A DNA stretch of 43,142 nucleotides. Origin: Candidatus Woesearchaeota archaeon. Lineage in GTDB: Archaea > Nanobdellota > Nanobdellia > Woesearchaeales > UBA119. Below the pieces are notes generated by a model. It did not search any database. It saw nothing but the letters and a program-made list of their open reading frames with translations, and was not told where the DNA came from. A program made the translations under genes and the position numbers. Of this stretch, positions 1-9,285 are shown piece by piece (position 1 is the first letter of the stretch; each line of letters begins with the position of its first letter). The stretch covers positions 1-43,142 of the forward strand of contig JASGME010000007.1 of assembly GCA_030156615.1 (NCBI GenBank), read 5' to 3'.

Positions 1-3000
1 AAATCTATTAGTCTTTGCCAATTTTGATGAGCAGTTGGATATACCCAACCACATACAGCTATTTCACCACCTAATGAAAAGTCATTTACATCTATATAAT
101 CCCCATCACCATCAAATTCATATGCTCCACCAACTCTACCTTCACGGGTGTTAGAGGCATCTCCATAAACAGTTCCGTGATTAGCATTTCCTGAGGAATC
201 CTTAGCATCATTATCCAATGTCCAATATCCAACAAGAGAACTTTCGTTCTTCCTATGACTTCCTATGTAAGGAGTGTCATGTGTTGGAACGAAATCCCAG
301 AAGCCGTTTATACAATAATAGCCGTTCCAGCTCTCTCCTGAATCTATGCAAACTCCTTCTGAATTTACACAATCTGTAGCAGAATCACAACAGGCTGAAT
401 AATATGTGCCTGATATGGATGTATTTCTGAAGTTCTCGCCAGGATCATCACCGCAACATTCTGTCTCAGAACCAGTTGTATATTCGCCAAAGCCTATAGA
501 TTCTCCACCTTTAGCCCAAACAAATGCTATGCAATCATTATCTCCTTTTGTGCAATACTCAGCTGCTTCATCTCTGTCTCTGGCAAGACAGCCTCCATCA
601 CAATAGATATCAGAAGTTTCATTAACAACGCAATAATATGGAGCAGTATCATCACATGCCGGATCAGCTGCACAATCAAATTGACATAATGAATTTTGAT
701 CAGAACATCTTGTAGCTCCTGCACCACAAACAGTGCATTGGAAGCATTTGTTATCATCTGTAATCAGGCCATACAAAGGTTCAACTGCTCCATTCTCTGC
801 ATCACAGAAAGATGTTTGCTCAGCACATTCTGAGTTCTGCTGGCATCCTGCACATCCATCCGGAATGCCGTATTGCCAGTATGCTGGAGAGCCGTCTCCA
901 TCACAATAATATCCTGAATCAGATGCTTCCTGACAATTTGCTATTTCTGTTTCTATACCAAGAGTATGCTGATTGTTACAATCGTACAACTGTCCATTGT
1001 AGCAAAGGATTGCTCCACTTGCATTTCCGCTGTTTAGAACAGAAGCATTGTAGCAGCACGAAGCTCCTGTTGCTTCTGTCTGCTCAAAGAATTCATTAGG
1101 ATCATCGCCGCAGCAAGGAGAGTTTGTTCCAATTCCGTTCGATAACCAATCCTGAGAGAAACAACTACATGAGTCACTTGAAACATCTCCATCAAGTGTT
1201 TTTACACCTTCATGGCAATACCAACTACCTCCTGCACAGAAGACATCTGATACAGAATCATCACCGCAACATCTTAGTTCATTGCTACCTTCTGCATAGA
1301 ACATATCAACATCTACGATACAAGAACATGTTTGCTCGTTATCATCTCCATTGTTGAAATAATAACATGTAGAGTTTATCCAGCCATTGCTTTCATCACA
1401 AGCATTGCCTGTCTTCTCATCTGAAGAGATATTCATCGTTGCTGCAGAGTACTCGCATTTTGTGTTTTCATTGCCATCATAATAGATATTATGAGGAGTG
1501 AAACACCAATTGTCATCTGGATCTCCTAATGCATCATTGTCACAGTAACCTGATACGCATGCTTCATCCTCTGATGATGGAGTTGATTCTGCTGTAACTC
1601 CTACACAAATCTCACCATCAATAAGCTTTGGGTGGCACTTATTAGAGGAATTGCAGAAGTAATTTTCAGGACAATCTGCATTTGCATTACAACCCAATGT
1701 GCAATCATTATTTACGCAATGGTAACCTCCTGCTGTGTTACATTCAGCATCTGTATTACAATCGAACCATGTGCCGGCAATGCAATAATCCTTATCCCCA
1801 TCCATATCAACATCAACACCTTGAGCGTCATTTGGATAACATGTATCGTTATATACGCATTTTGTTTCTGAATTACAACATGCATCTGATAAATCTGATA
1901 TAGCATCCATTGTTGCATCAAAGGTGTTTATGATTCTGTATTCGTTCGCATCATCCCCGCAACAATTAGCTATTTCTCCGCCTATGCTCCAATAGAAAGG
2001 AGTACAACCATCAGCATCGCTCGTACAATAACCTTCTGCTTCATCCCTGTCATGATCAGTATAATCACAACCTGTTGAGCTACAGGTTACATTATCCCTA
2101 GCGGTGTTTTGATATGGACAACAAGTTGTCCCTACTCCCTGGCAAGCTAATTGGCATGTTGGACAGCCTGTTCCATTGTAGTAACAGATTGTTGAGCTTG
2201 CATTATAGCAGTATCCTTCTGGACCTCCTCCATAATCACAAATGATTGCAGATATTGGATATTCACAAGTTGAGGGTGAGGCAGGACCTTGATTTAGGGC
2301 GTTATCCCTTGCTGCCACAGTATAACAATTGTAATCAAAGCAGTTTAATCCGGAAGCAGTGTATGGTGATGTTGTTGCATATGTTCCTGCTCCTGTTCCC
2401 GAGATGAAGTAGTCTTTAACTCCTGAAGTTAGGGTTGCAGATTTAACCTCTTTAATTTCTAGATTATCAATGTATCTGAAACTGTTCGCATTTGTGTCAT
2501 ATCCAACATACCAATTATAACCGGTTACCTTTCCGTGCCCAGTAGGAATTGTCTTTACCACAAAAGTATAGTGCCAGTTTCCATCATTAGGAACGTCGCC
2601 TCCTGATGTTGTAGTAGCACTTCCATCTTCAAAATACCAACGAGAATGTAAATACTGATTACATTCAGTACAGCCTGGATCTTCTTTAACCCATGCAGAA
2701 AGCATATAAGTATGTCCTGGCTCAAAAAGTCTATAATCTGGATGAATTTCATACTCAAAACTACCATTTGCATATAAGGAATAATATCCTGAATAAGACT
2801 CCTCGCTAGTTATCCTGTAATCTCCAAAACTTCCAGAGGAGTGATCAACACCGTCCTCAAATCCGGGATGTTCAACGAAATTATCTATGTTTCCTTCATC
2901 ATCATAACTTTTTGTATAATACCAATAATCATCTCCATAATCAGGAACATCAATCCAAGAAACTTTAAGTTCAGATAATGAGATTGCATCTACTGTTGGA

Positions 3001-5603
3001 GCGCTCGGAGTCTCTGGAGGAGTTTTATCATCTGCATCTTCATCTATGTAGTTAATATCTGCAACTAGAGGAGTTAATCTAATATTATCATAACCACCAT
3101 TTCCAGCACTAACATCCCATGCAAACATACCTGTATAACTTGAAGTAGTATAAGTGTTATCTGTTACATCAAAAATTAGCACATCGTTTTTATAAACCTT
3201 AAAGTTTCCATTAGGATGTCTAATTACTTTGAAATGAGCCCAACTTCCATCATTTGTATTTGGCACACTTCCAAGTTCATATGTCGTGCTTCCTGTTGAT
3301 CTTTTGAAGTATATTCTACCACCATAAAAATAAATCAAGTAACCTTGACCTGCAGACATATACATATTTTGGTTGTTATTTGTTAGCCAGAATTCCTGCT
3401 TCTCTGTTTGTTTCATGTCCCATTCCCATATACCATAAGCCTGTGTAGAAGGAGTATATATCTTACTCTGAGAACCAGTAGTTCTTAGATAACCGTTTGA
3501 CACTTCCCAAGAGCCTGCTGTAACAGTCCATGTTGGATTAGAAGTATAATCACCATCATTAAAGTCATCATATAATCCATCTACTGGAGCATATGTGCTA
3601 GTGCTTGCATTAGCTCTTGATATCCCATGTTGAATTAATCCAGATTGATATAAGTTGATGATTTCTTCTTGTGATAAAGAGCGGTTGTAGATTACTACTT
3701 CGTCGATGAGACCGTTGAAGTAGCCATATGCTCCACCACCAATCTCAATTGGTGCATAAACAAGCGATTTTGGAGAAGTCAAGCCTGTATGAACTGCTAC
3801 ACCATTTAAGTATATAGTAGGCTGTTTGTTGTTATAAACAACAATTATATGATTCCAGTCTGTTCCAATATCCGATGCATAAACAGCGATTGCGGGCATG
3901 TAATAATCACCGTGCTCGTAAACAGAAATTCCGTTCGTTCCGACGGATAAACCAGCACCACCATTTGTTCCCTTGTTTTCTGCGCCAAAAGCATATCTCT
4001 GACCACTTGTTCCGACTGTGCCGCTTGTGGATTCGGGATCTATTTGATGAGTCACAGATGTTTTAAACCAACCTCCAAAAGTAAATGTGTTTGTTGGTCT
4101 TCCAGTTGTTCCTATAACTACCTTATCATCAACTCCGTCAAAGCTCAAGGCCTTCCCTGTATAGGGATCATTATTGCCATCAGTCCAACTTGCTCCATAA
4201 ATCGTGCCATCATTATGCTCAGGGCTCCAATCCCTCGCTATGCTCCCAGAACCTTCTTCAAAAGGTAAGTATAAGACTAATCCGTCATCCTGCTCAGCAA
4301 TGCTTATCAAAATGTTGTCGTTAGCATCATTAGAAGGGGTTAATGCAATGGAAGGAGAAGCAGGTCCTGTTCTGTCAGAAGTGATGTTGCAAAGCTCATC
4401 AGACCATTCACTATAATGACTAACTTCATCTGTCAATCGGACCCTATAACAATGTCTTGAATTGTCTGACAGGCCTGCATCGATGTATTCTGTAGAAGAA
4501 GATGTGTAGATTGTGTTGCTGTCTCTTTGAAGTTCATAGATGTAACCAGTTGGCCTGTCTCCTGAAACAATGATTTTAAAACCGCCCAATTCACTGTTTA
4601 GGCTGTAATTGGTTAAAGGAGTTACGCTATCAACAGAAGGTGTTGGCAAGACTACGCAATCATTATTGCTGCAGAAGTATCCTTCTCCACATTCGGCATC
4701 TGTATTGCAATCAAACCAGGTCCCAGCATTACAGTAATCCTTATCCCCGTCTTCATCAATATCGTAATCAACATTACCTGAAGCATAACAACTATCATTG
4801 AATATGCATGAACTTGCTGAGTAACAACAGGCATCGCTATATTCAACTAAAGAATCTAAGGATAGATGATAGATTGACTCTAAGTAGTATTCGCTAGCAT
4901 CATCCCCGCAACAATCAGTTATTTCTCCGCCTATGCTCCAATCTTTGCCTAAGTCTCCAGTCGTAGCATCCGGAACACAATGACAGGTTTCATTGTTGTC
5001 ATCACCATCTGAATAGAAAACACAAGAATCATCAACAAAACCAAAGGTGTCATGACATTCATTTCTTAATTCATCTGAATAATCATCTAAAGATGGTGAA
5101 GCTGATTTCTCACATTTATGATCTTGATTATCGTATATACCTGATTCAGTGGTGAAACACCAGCCATCATCTTCTTTTCCTACAGCATCATTATCACAAT
5201 AGCCAGAGGAACATGCTTCATCTTCAGATAATGGTGTTGACTCAAAAGTGGCACCTATACATGTCTGACCGTCTGAAAGCTTCTCCTGACAGAATTGATT
5301 AATATTGCAGAAATAGCCATCTGGGCAATCTATATTCTGAGTACAGTAGAAGGCAGAATAGGGTTCAAAGAAACCTATATTTGCCTCAAGATTTGTGCCT
5401 GTTGCATTCGCACCCGACTGATATGCTGTGCCTAGAGAACGACTGCCATCTGACTGTTCCGCCCCTGCAATCCCTGTTGTAGTTCTTCTTATGTAGTAAT
5501 TTGCTGACGAAGCCTGAAAAGCATTTATAACTTGTGATGAGAGTAAAACTAATAGAATAATAAAAACTCCGATTACCAGTAAGTTCTCTTTTGACAGCTG
5601 CAT
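1..5603 (-). CDS. Giant secreted LamG / Cys-rich surface protein (3' end cut by window edge)
   Basis: I read this frame codon by codon from ATG 5603 to base 1 and found no stop, so at least 1,867 residues are present and the C-terminus lies outside. The N-terminus is a short basic stretch followed by a hydrophobic segment (about residues 8-27), a signal peptide or anchor. The order seen is: Cys-rich modules (about 85-320); an FN3-like segment (320-430); a LamG/concanavalin-like domain (440-655, with FDGVDD, WNHIIVVY and GLIDEVVIYNRSLS); a second concanavalin-like domain (670-850); a carbohydrate-binding-like jelly-roll segment (about 905-1050); a long Cys-rich stretch (1050-1780); and a last LamG domain from about 1787 (VGYWTLDNDAKDSSG). 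The motif CCGDD occurs near residues 231, 1214, 1445, 1497 and 1716. It is the last visible gene of a surface operon, 7 bases after the preceding gene. A sugar- or surface-binding adhesin is inferred from the domains; no catalytic motif is recognised. Confidence 0.9.
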   Translation of the reverse strand, partial: MQLSKENLLVIGVFIILLVLLSSQVINAFQASSANYYIRRTTTGIAGAEQSDGSRSLGTAYQSGANATGTNLEANIGFFEPYSAFYCTQNIDCPDGYFCNINQFCQEKLSDGQTCIGATFESTPLSEDEACSSGYCDNDAVGKEDDGWCFTTESGIYDNQDHKCEKSASPSLDDYSDELRNECHDTFGFVDDSCVFYSDGDDNNETCHCVPDATTGDLGKDWSIGGEITDCCGDDASEYYLESIYHLSLDSLVEYSDACCYSASSCIFNDSCYASGNVDYDIDEDGDKDYCNAGTWFDCNTDAECGEGYFCSNNDCVVLPTPSVDSVTPLTNYSLNSELGGFKIIVSGDRPTGYIYELQRDSNTIYTSSSTEYIDAGLSDNSRHCYRVRLTDEVSHYSEWSDELCNITSDRTGPASPSIALTPSNDANDNILISIAEQDDGLVLYLPFEEGSGSIARDWSPEHNDGTIYGASWTDGNNDPYTGKALSFDGVDDKVVIGTTGRPTNTFTFGGWFKTSVTHQIDPESTSGTVGTSGQRYAFGAENKGTNGGAGLSVGTNGISVYEHGDYYMPAIAVYASDIGTDWNHIIVVYNNKQPTIYLNGVAVHTGLTSPKSLVYAPIEIGGGAYGYFNGLIDEVVIYNRSLSQEEIINLYQSGLIQHGISRANASTSTYAPVDGLYDDFNDGDYTSNPTWTVTAGSWEVSNGYLRTTGSQSKIYTPSTQAYGIWEWDMKQTEKQEFWLTNNNQNMYMSAGQGYLIYFYGGRIYFKRSTGSTTYELGSVPNTNDGSWAHFKVIRHPNGNFKVYKNDVLIFDVTDNTYTTSSYTGMFAWDVSAGNGGYDNIRLTPLVADINYIDEDADDKTPPETPSAPTVDAISLSELKVSWIDVPDYGDDYWYYTKSYDDEGNIDNFVEHPGFEDGVDHSSGSFGDYRITSEESYSGYYSLYANGSFEYEIHPDYRLFEPGHTYMLSAWVKEDPGCTECNQYLHSRWYFEDGSATTTSGGDVPNDGNWHYTFVVKTIPTGHGKVTGYNWYVGYDTNANSFRYIDNLEIKEVKSATLTSGVKDYFISGTGAGTYATTSPYTASGLNCFDYNCYTVAARDNALNQGPASPSTCEYPISAIICDYGGGPEGYCYNASSTICYYNGTGCPTCQLACQGVGTTCCPYQNTARDNVTCSSTGCDYTDHDRDEAEGYCTSDADGCTPFYWSIGGEIANCCGDDANEYRIINTFDATMDAISDLSDACCNSETKCVYNDTCYPNDAQGVDVDMDGDKDYCIAGTWFDCNTDAECNTAGGYHCVNNDCTLGCNANADCPENYFCNSSNKCHPKLIDGEICVGVTAESTPSSEDEACVSGYCDNDALGDPDDNWCFTPHNIYYDGNENTKCEYSAATMNISSDEKTGNACDESNGWINSTCYYFNNGDDNEQTCSCIVDVDMFYAEGSNELRCCGDDSVSDVFCAGGSWYCHEGVKTLDGDVSSDSCSCFSQDWLSNGIGTNSPCCGDDPNEFFEQTEATGASCCYNASVLNSGNASGAILCYNGQLYDCNNQHTLGIETEIANCQEASDSGYYCDGDGSPAYWQYGIPDGCAGCQQNSECAEQTSFCDAENGAVEPLYGLITDDNKCFQCTVCGAGATRCSDQNSLCQFDCAADPACDDTAPYYCVVNETSDIYCDGGCLARDRDEAAEYCTKGDNDCIAFVWAKGGESIGFGEYTTGSETECCGDDPGENFRNTSISGTYYSACCDSATDCVNSEGVCIDSGESWNGYYCINGFWDFVPTHDTPYIGSHRKNESSLVGYWTLDNDAKDSSGNANHGTVYGDASNTREGRVGGAYEFDGDGDYIDVNDFSLGGEIAVCGWVYPTAHQNWQRLID

Positions 5604-5610
5604 TTCATCT

Positions 5611-5976
5611 TTACACGCAATTCACATCAATAAGTTCAATTGTAGTGTTTTCTACGAACAAGGGAACTATGCTACAGTTGTCTGCAGCCGTCATTATACT
5701 TATAATGACATCCGTTACTCCTTGATTGTAGAAAAGGTTTATACAGTTTGAATCTATGACTTGCTTAGATAGATTGCCATAGTTTAACTGGATAGCACTA
5801 CAATTGTTTGTAGCATTGTATATCGTTGCAATAACCGCTTCTGAGCCAGCATTGAAAGAATCCTGTTTCATTCTTGCAAATCTTTCAGATGCTGTGTCGT
5901 AAATGATATAGGCAACTAACGCCAACACCACCAAAACGAGAATGGTCATTGCATTTAGCTTTTTTCTTTTTTCCAT
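5611..5976 (-). CDS. Small membrane-anchored exported protein, unknown function
   Basis: This protein of 121 residues has a basic start (MEKRKK), one hydrophobic helix (about 9-26), and then an outward-facing domain. That domain has three cysteines in NC contexts and several N-x-S/T sequons (NAT, NCS, NLS, NTT), as expected for an N-glycosylated archaeal surface protein. Two similar halves can be seen: AIQLNYGNLSKQVIDSNC and SIVPLFVENTTIELIDVNC both place a strand-like segment before an (I)D-x-NC ending, which suggests a small internal duplication. The start overlaps the end of the upstream propeller gene by 22 bases and the giant protein starts 7 bases downstream, so it is almost certainly co-translated with them. 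The helix resembles a pilin-like anchor, but there is no clear class III signal cleavage site. The function is unknown. Confidence 0.8.
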   Translation of the reverse strand: MEKRKKLNAMTILVLVVLALVAYIIYDTASERFARMKQDSFNAGSEAVIATIYNATNNCSAIQLNYGNLSKQVIDSNCINLFYNQGVTDVIISIMTAADNCSIVPLFVENTTIELIDVNCV

Positions 5977-7157
5977 TGTTTCACCCCAAATATTATGAAT
6001 AAAATTCCAACTAATGCTGTAATGCTCCCTATCATTTTGTCTTTTTTAATACTTTCCATTTTTTTATTCATCATATAGAGAGATGAACTTCTCTCATACT
6101 CTTTAAATTTTAAAGAATTATCTTCAACATAAGCAATTTTTATGTCATCATTTGGTGTAACAGATAGGGCATTGAATAGTCCTATGTCTGGCCCTGATGC
6201 TACAACAGTTTTATCAAAGTCAATCAGATTGGATGAATTTAAAAGATAAAGTCCGCTCCAATAGTGTGAATATAATATATATGCTTGATTATTGCTTGTA
6301 GCAGCCCTAAGCAGTGTTTCTGAGCCATCAGCAATTCTTCTTGGATTAAATTCATAGAATTCAGATAAATAGATTCCTTTATCATCGTGATCATAGTATA
6401 CTACATAAGGAGAACTATTCCAAAAGAATAATGCAATTGATGATGCATTCACTTGAAACCTTTTTGATGACCATTCTTCAGACTCAATGTTAAATGTGCC
6501 TAACCTCAGATTCATGTCATCTCTTCCTCTATAACCTACAAAGATGCTTTTATTATCAGATATGCAGTCTATATTCCAGCCTGTTCCTGTTTCAAGAAGA
6601 TGTAGATTTTGCTGAGGATCGGCAAGCATAAGTTTTCTTCCTTCTTCAACATGATATAAAACATAGGGCTTGCCGTTAGCAAGACAAACAGATGAGTACA
6701 TACCTGCATTTAGTCCTGATTTTTCCTTGCTGTCAAGAATTGTTATAGAATCGTTTATTGCCAACAATAGTTTTTCATCGGCGATTGCATAATCTTGGAA
6801 TGAAATATAAAGTGTATCTTTTAATGCTGCAGCTGATATAAAGAAGCCTGTATCTTTACCTCCTTTCAATAATTCTGAATTCCATCTCCTGTCGTTTTTG
6901 TAATAATCTTCTAATGTGTTGTTTGAATAAACATGCTTTATTCCTTCTTTCGTAAGTTCTGCATAGTAGAAGATATGAGGATTATTCTGTGAATCATAAA
7001 CAACATCTACGAATCTTCTTGCAGATTCATTATCTAAAGTATAGTTTTTCCATTCTGGATGCTTTATCTCTATGGCTTTGTCAAGAGAGTATTTATACCA
7101 GAAGAATGAAGAAATAAGGATTAATACTATTCCAATTATTAAAAACAACTTATTCAT
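5955..7157 (-). CDS. Membrane-anchored seven-repeat beta-propeller-like surface protein
   Basis: The protein has 400 residues with a transmembrane helix at each end (about 5-21 and 372-393). The external part between them holds seven repeats of the form x-hydrophobic-YVxYY followed by a turn and a second strand: HIFYYAE, LYISFQD, PYVLYHVE, IFVGYRGRDD, PYVVYYDHDD, AYILYSHY and IKIAYVEDN. Seven such repeats at regular spacing fit a seven-bladed propeller, like the exo-alpha-sialidase-like repeats of secreted proteins. The C-terminal helix is followed by a short basic tail (KQWKKEKS), consistent with a cytoplasmic end. It starts 2 bases after the fibre-like gene and its 3' end overlaps the next gene, so it belongs to the surface operon. 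A binding or scaffold role at the surface is inferred; no catalytic residues were recognised. Confidence 0.8.
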   Translation of the reverse strand: MNKLFLIIGIVLILISSFFWYKYSLDKAIEIKHPEWKNYTLDNESARRFVDVVYDSQNNPHIFYYAELTKEGIKHVYSNNTLEDYYKNDRRWNSELLKGGKDTGFFISAAALKDTLYISFQDYAIADEKLLLAINDSITILDSKEKSGLNAGMYSSVCLANGKPYVLYHVEEGRKLMLADPQQNLHLLETGTGWNIDCISDNKSIFVGYRGRDDMNLRLGTFNIESEEWSSKRFQVNASSIALFFWNSSPYVVYYDHDDKGIYLSEFYEFNPRRIADGSETLLRAATSNNQAYILYSHYWSGLYLLNSSNLIDFDKTVVASGPDIGLFNALSVTPNDDIKIAYVEDNSLKFKEYERSSSLYMMNKKMESIKKDKMIGSITALVGILFIIFGVKQWKKEKS

Positions 7158-7159
7158 TT

Positions 7160-9250
7160 TTATCCTAACATAACTAATGCATTAATCATGCCTTCGCTTT
7201 CATTTAGATAGTCCATTGCCTTTCCAAGGATTGCTCCTTTGCACATTTCTGGATCTGGACATTTCATTGCATAGCCTTCTTTAGATGAGGTTGTTAACAA
7301 ATCTTTTGGCTTTATATAGCCTGACTCATTAGTTACCTTAACAGGAACTATTCCTGATAATGCTAATGGCAATCCTTCTCTATCTACTGCAAGGACATAT
7401 GAAGGATCTGTTGAGATTATGCCTGCAACTGCCGTATCATAGGGCTTGGTTGATTTTTCAACTGTTAATGTCCCCTTTATTACTACTACATCGCCTGGCT
7501 CTAGATCTCCGCTGATATGAACAATTTCTGCAATATCTCCTGTACTTCCTTGGATATTACCTCCTACCTTTACATCATTCTGGACATATAATGAATTGCC
7601 TGCAGGGATATTTGCCTCTGCGTTTGTAGTTGTGTCTGCTATGCCCATAGAGGTTGCATGAAGCTTGTTTACATTTATTATCTTGTTTCCGTTCATATCC
7701 AAGTTTCCTGTCATGGTGTCTCCTGCTTCATTAACATATATGTCACCGGAGCCTCCACTTCCCACATAACTCGCAACAAAGTCATAAACCTGATCATTAG
7801 TTGGGATGGAGTTTGTATCTCCATCTGTTATGGAAGCATCCCCGAGTTCTTTTGCACCTGATCCTGTATCAATAGTTGCAAAGGTTACGGCATCCGTCGT
7901 TCGAACATTCTGGTTCATTAAGTAAACTTCTGTATTGCCCATTCCTGTGTTGACTGTATCCGCATAGAAGTTTCCATTGACATGAAGCTTATATGAAGGA
8001 GATGTTGTCCCGATGCCAACATTGCCGCTTCTTTGAATAACCAATCTCGCTTGATTCGTTCCATGAGCCCAAAATCCAATATTTCCGTCACCAATCGCTG
8101 CAGATGGACCACCAGCATACAATGCCCAGCCAAGATTTCCATAAGTAACAGCACTCAATGTAGGTTTTAATGTCAAAGAAGCTCCTACAACATTGTTATT
8201 TTCAAAAATCACACCACCTCCTGCATTATTATCCCATTCGCTACTAGAAACATATAATTTCCTACTCGGGCTCGCCGTTCCTATTCCAACATTGCCATTA
8301 CTCAAAACTCTTACTCTCTCTGTTCCTGCGGTTACCATCCGAATAGTATCAGCTGCTGGAAAACCGATGTAAGTATCCGTGTCTCCTGAGTGAATCATAT
8401 TGTCGGCTATATAAACATTAGAAAAAGTAGGAGAATCTGTTGTTCGAACATTCTGGTTCATAGCATAAAGTTCATTAGCTCCTTGGCCTGTGTTGACTGT
8501 TGCAAAGGTTACTGCATCTGTTGTTCGAACATTCTGATTCATTAAGTAAACTTCGGTATTACCTATTCCTGTGTTGACTGTATCAGCATAGAAGTTTCCA
8601 GCGACATGAAGCTTATATGAAGGAGATGTTGTCCCGATGCCGACTCTTCCATTGGTATTATCTACATAAAGGGTGTTGGCATTGATGCTATCTGTTGAGG
8701 TGACTAGCTCAACAACGGCTCCTGAATCGGTCCATCCTGAAGCAACGGCTCCTGCAGAGATCTGCTCGCAAACTACAGAACCATCTGTGTTTATGCTTCT
8801 AATAGCGTAGCCTTCTGCACAAGGGTTTATCATAGAGAAATTAAAAAGAGTTTTTGAATTTATATAGCCAAGAGGAGAATAGAATTCTAATCTTTCAATT
8901 GTATTCCCTGAATTATCTAAGAAATCAATATCTTCTGAATTTATCTTGTAATCTTTCCAATACTTCTGGCCATATTCAAGACTTAGAGGATTTGAGGCAT
9001 TCTGACCAAGCATTACATTCCAAGAACCATCTTTTATAGCATCTACAAAAGTTTCACTCCATATAAGAGTTCCGGCTGTGGCAGCATTCCAAATCTCTAC
9101 AGTTAAATCTCCATTATTAACCAAACTGCCTGCTTGCTTAGCCCCTGTGCCCTGATCAGACAATTCTATATTAACTGCTAAACCAATAGGAAGCATAAAA
9201 AAAACAAGCGAAACAATCCATATTTTTTTAATATTCATCCTTGAAGTCAT
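7160..9250 (-). CDS. Secreted fibre-like protein with VGIGTTSP repeats
   Basis: I chose ATG 9250 because MNIKKIWIVSLVFFMLPIGLA, a typical signal peptide, begins at or just after it. ATG 9238 is an alternative, and a GTG at 9301 would lie inside the preceding gene. The mature protein opens with a beta-rich domain of about 130 residues. Repeats follow of the types VGIGT(T/A)SPS(Y/R)KL(H/Y)V and MNQNVRTTD(A/S), each marking a strand-rich shaft segment like those of phage tail fibres. Next comes a hinge with a GDTMTGNLDMNGNKI segment, as in trimeric fibre proteins. The C-terminal region (about 200 residues) has the GDIAE...EPGDVVVI...AGIISTDPSYVLA pattern found after such shafts in bacteria, phages and archaea, related to self-cleaving chaperone-type tips. 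Trimerisation and tip cleavage are inferences. A 143-base direct repeat lies in the shaft-coding part. Confidence 0.85.
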   Translation of the reverse strand: MTSRMNIKKIWIVSLVFFMLPIGLAVNIELSDQGTGAKQAGSLVNNGDLTVEIWNAATAGTLIWSETFVDAIKDGSWNVMLGQNASNPLSLEYGQKYWKDYKINSEDIDFLDNSGNTIERLEFYSPLGYINSKTLFNFSMINPCAEGYAIRSINTDGSVVCEQISAGAVASGWTDSGAVVELVTSTDSINANTLYVDNTNGRVGIGTTSPSYKLHVAGNFYADTVNTGIGNTEVYLMNQNVRTTDAVTFATVNTGQGANELYAMNQNVRTTDSPTFSNVYIADNMIHSGDTDTYIGFPAADTIRMVTAGTERVRVLSNGNVGIGTASPSRKLYVSSSEWDNNAGGGVIFENNNVVGASLTLKPTLSAVTYGNLGWALYAGGPSAAIGDGNIGFWAHGTNQARLVIQRSGNVGIGTTSPSYKLHVNGNFYADTVNTGMGNTEVYLMNQNVRTTDAVTFATIDTGSGAKELGDASITDGDTNSIPTNDQVYDFVASYVGSGGSGDIYVNEAGDTMTGNLDMNGNKIINVNKLHATSMGIADTTTNAEANIPAGNSLYVQNDVKVGGNIQGSTGDIAEIVHISGDLEPGDVVVIKGTLTVEKSTKPYDTAVAGIISTDPSYVLAVDREGLPLALSGIVPVKVTNESGYIKPKDLLTTSSKEGYAMKCPDPEMCKGAILGKAMDYLNESEGMINALVMLG
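7875..8017 (-). repeat. Copy A of a 143-base direct repeat in the fibre gene
   Basis: This stretch aligns without gaps to 8499-8641. I counted 10 mismatches in 143 bases. The copies are 624 bases apart, which is 208 whole codons, so recombination between them would delete or duplicate a shaft unit in frame. Each copy encodes a VRTTDAVTFAT / YADTVNTG / SYKLHV block. Confidence 0.9.
8499..8641 (-). repeat. Copy B of the 143-base direct repeat in the fibre gene
   Basis: This is the partner of the copy at 7875-8017. A third, shorter relative lies around 8438-8500, encoding MNQNVRTTDSPTF instead of MNQNVRTTDAVTF. Confidence 0.9.
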
Positions 9251-9285
9251 GTTTATTCTCTTATTTTTAAATCTTTCTTTAAGCT

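Noticed and set aside
406-1903. Several forward-strand ORFs of 60-95 codons in the first 2 kb
   Set aside because: They are mirror images of the Cys-rich codons of the giant minus-strand gene (runs of H, L and S), with no start signals.
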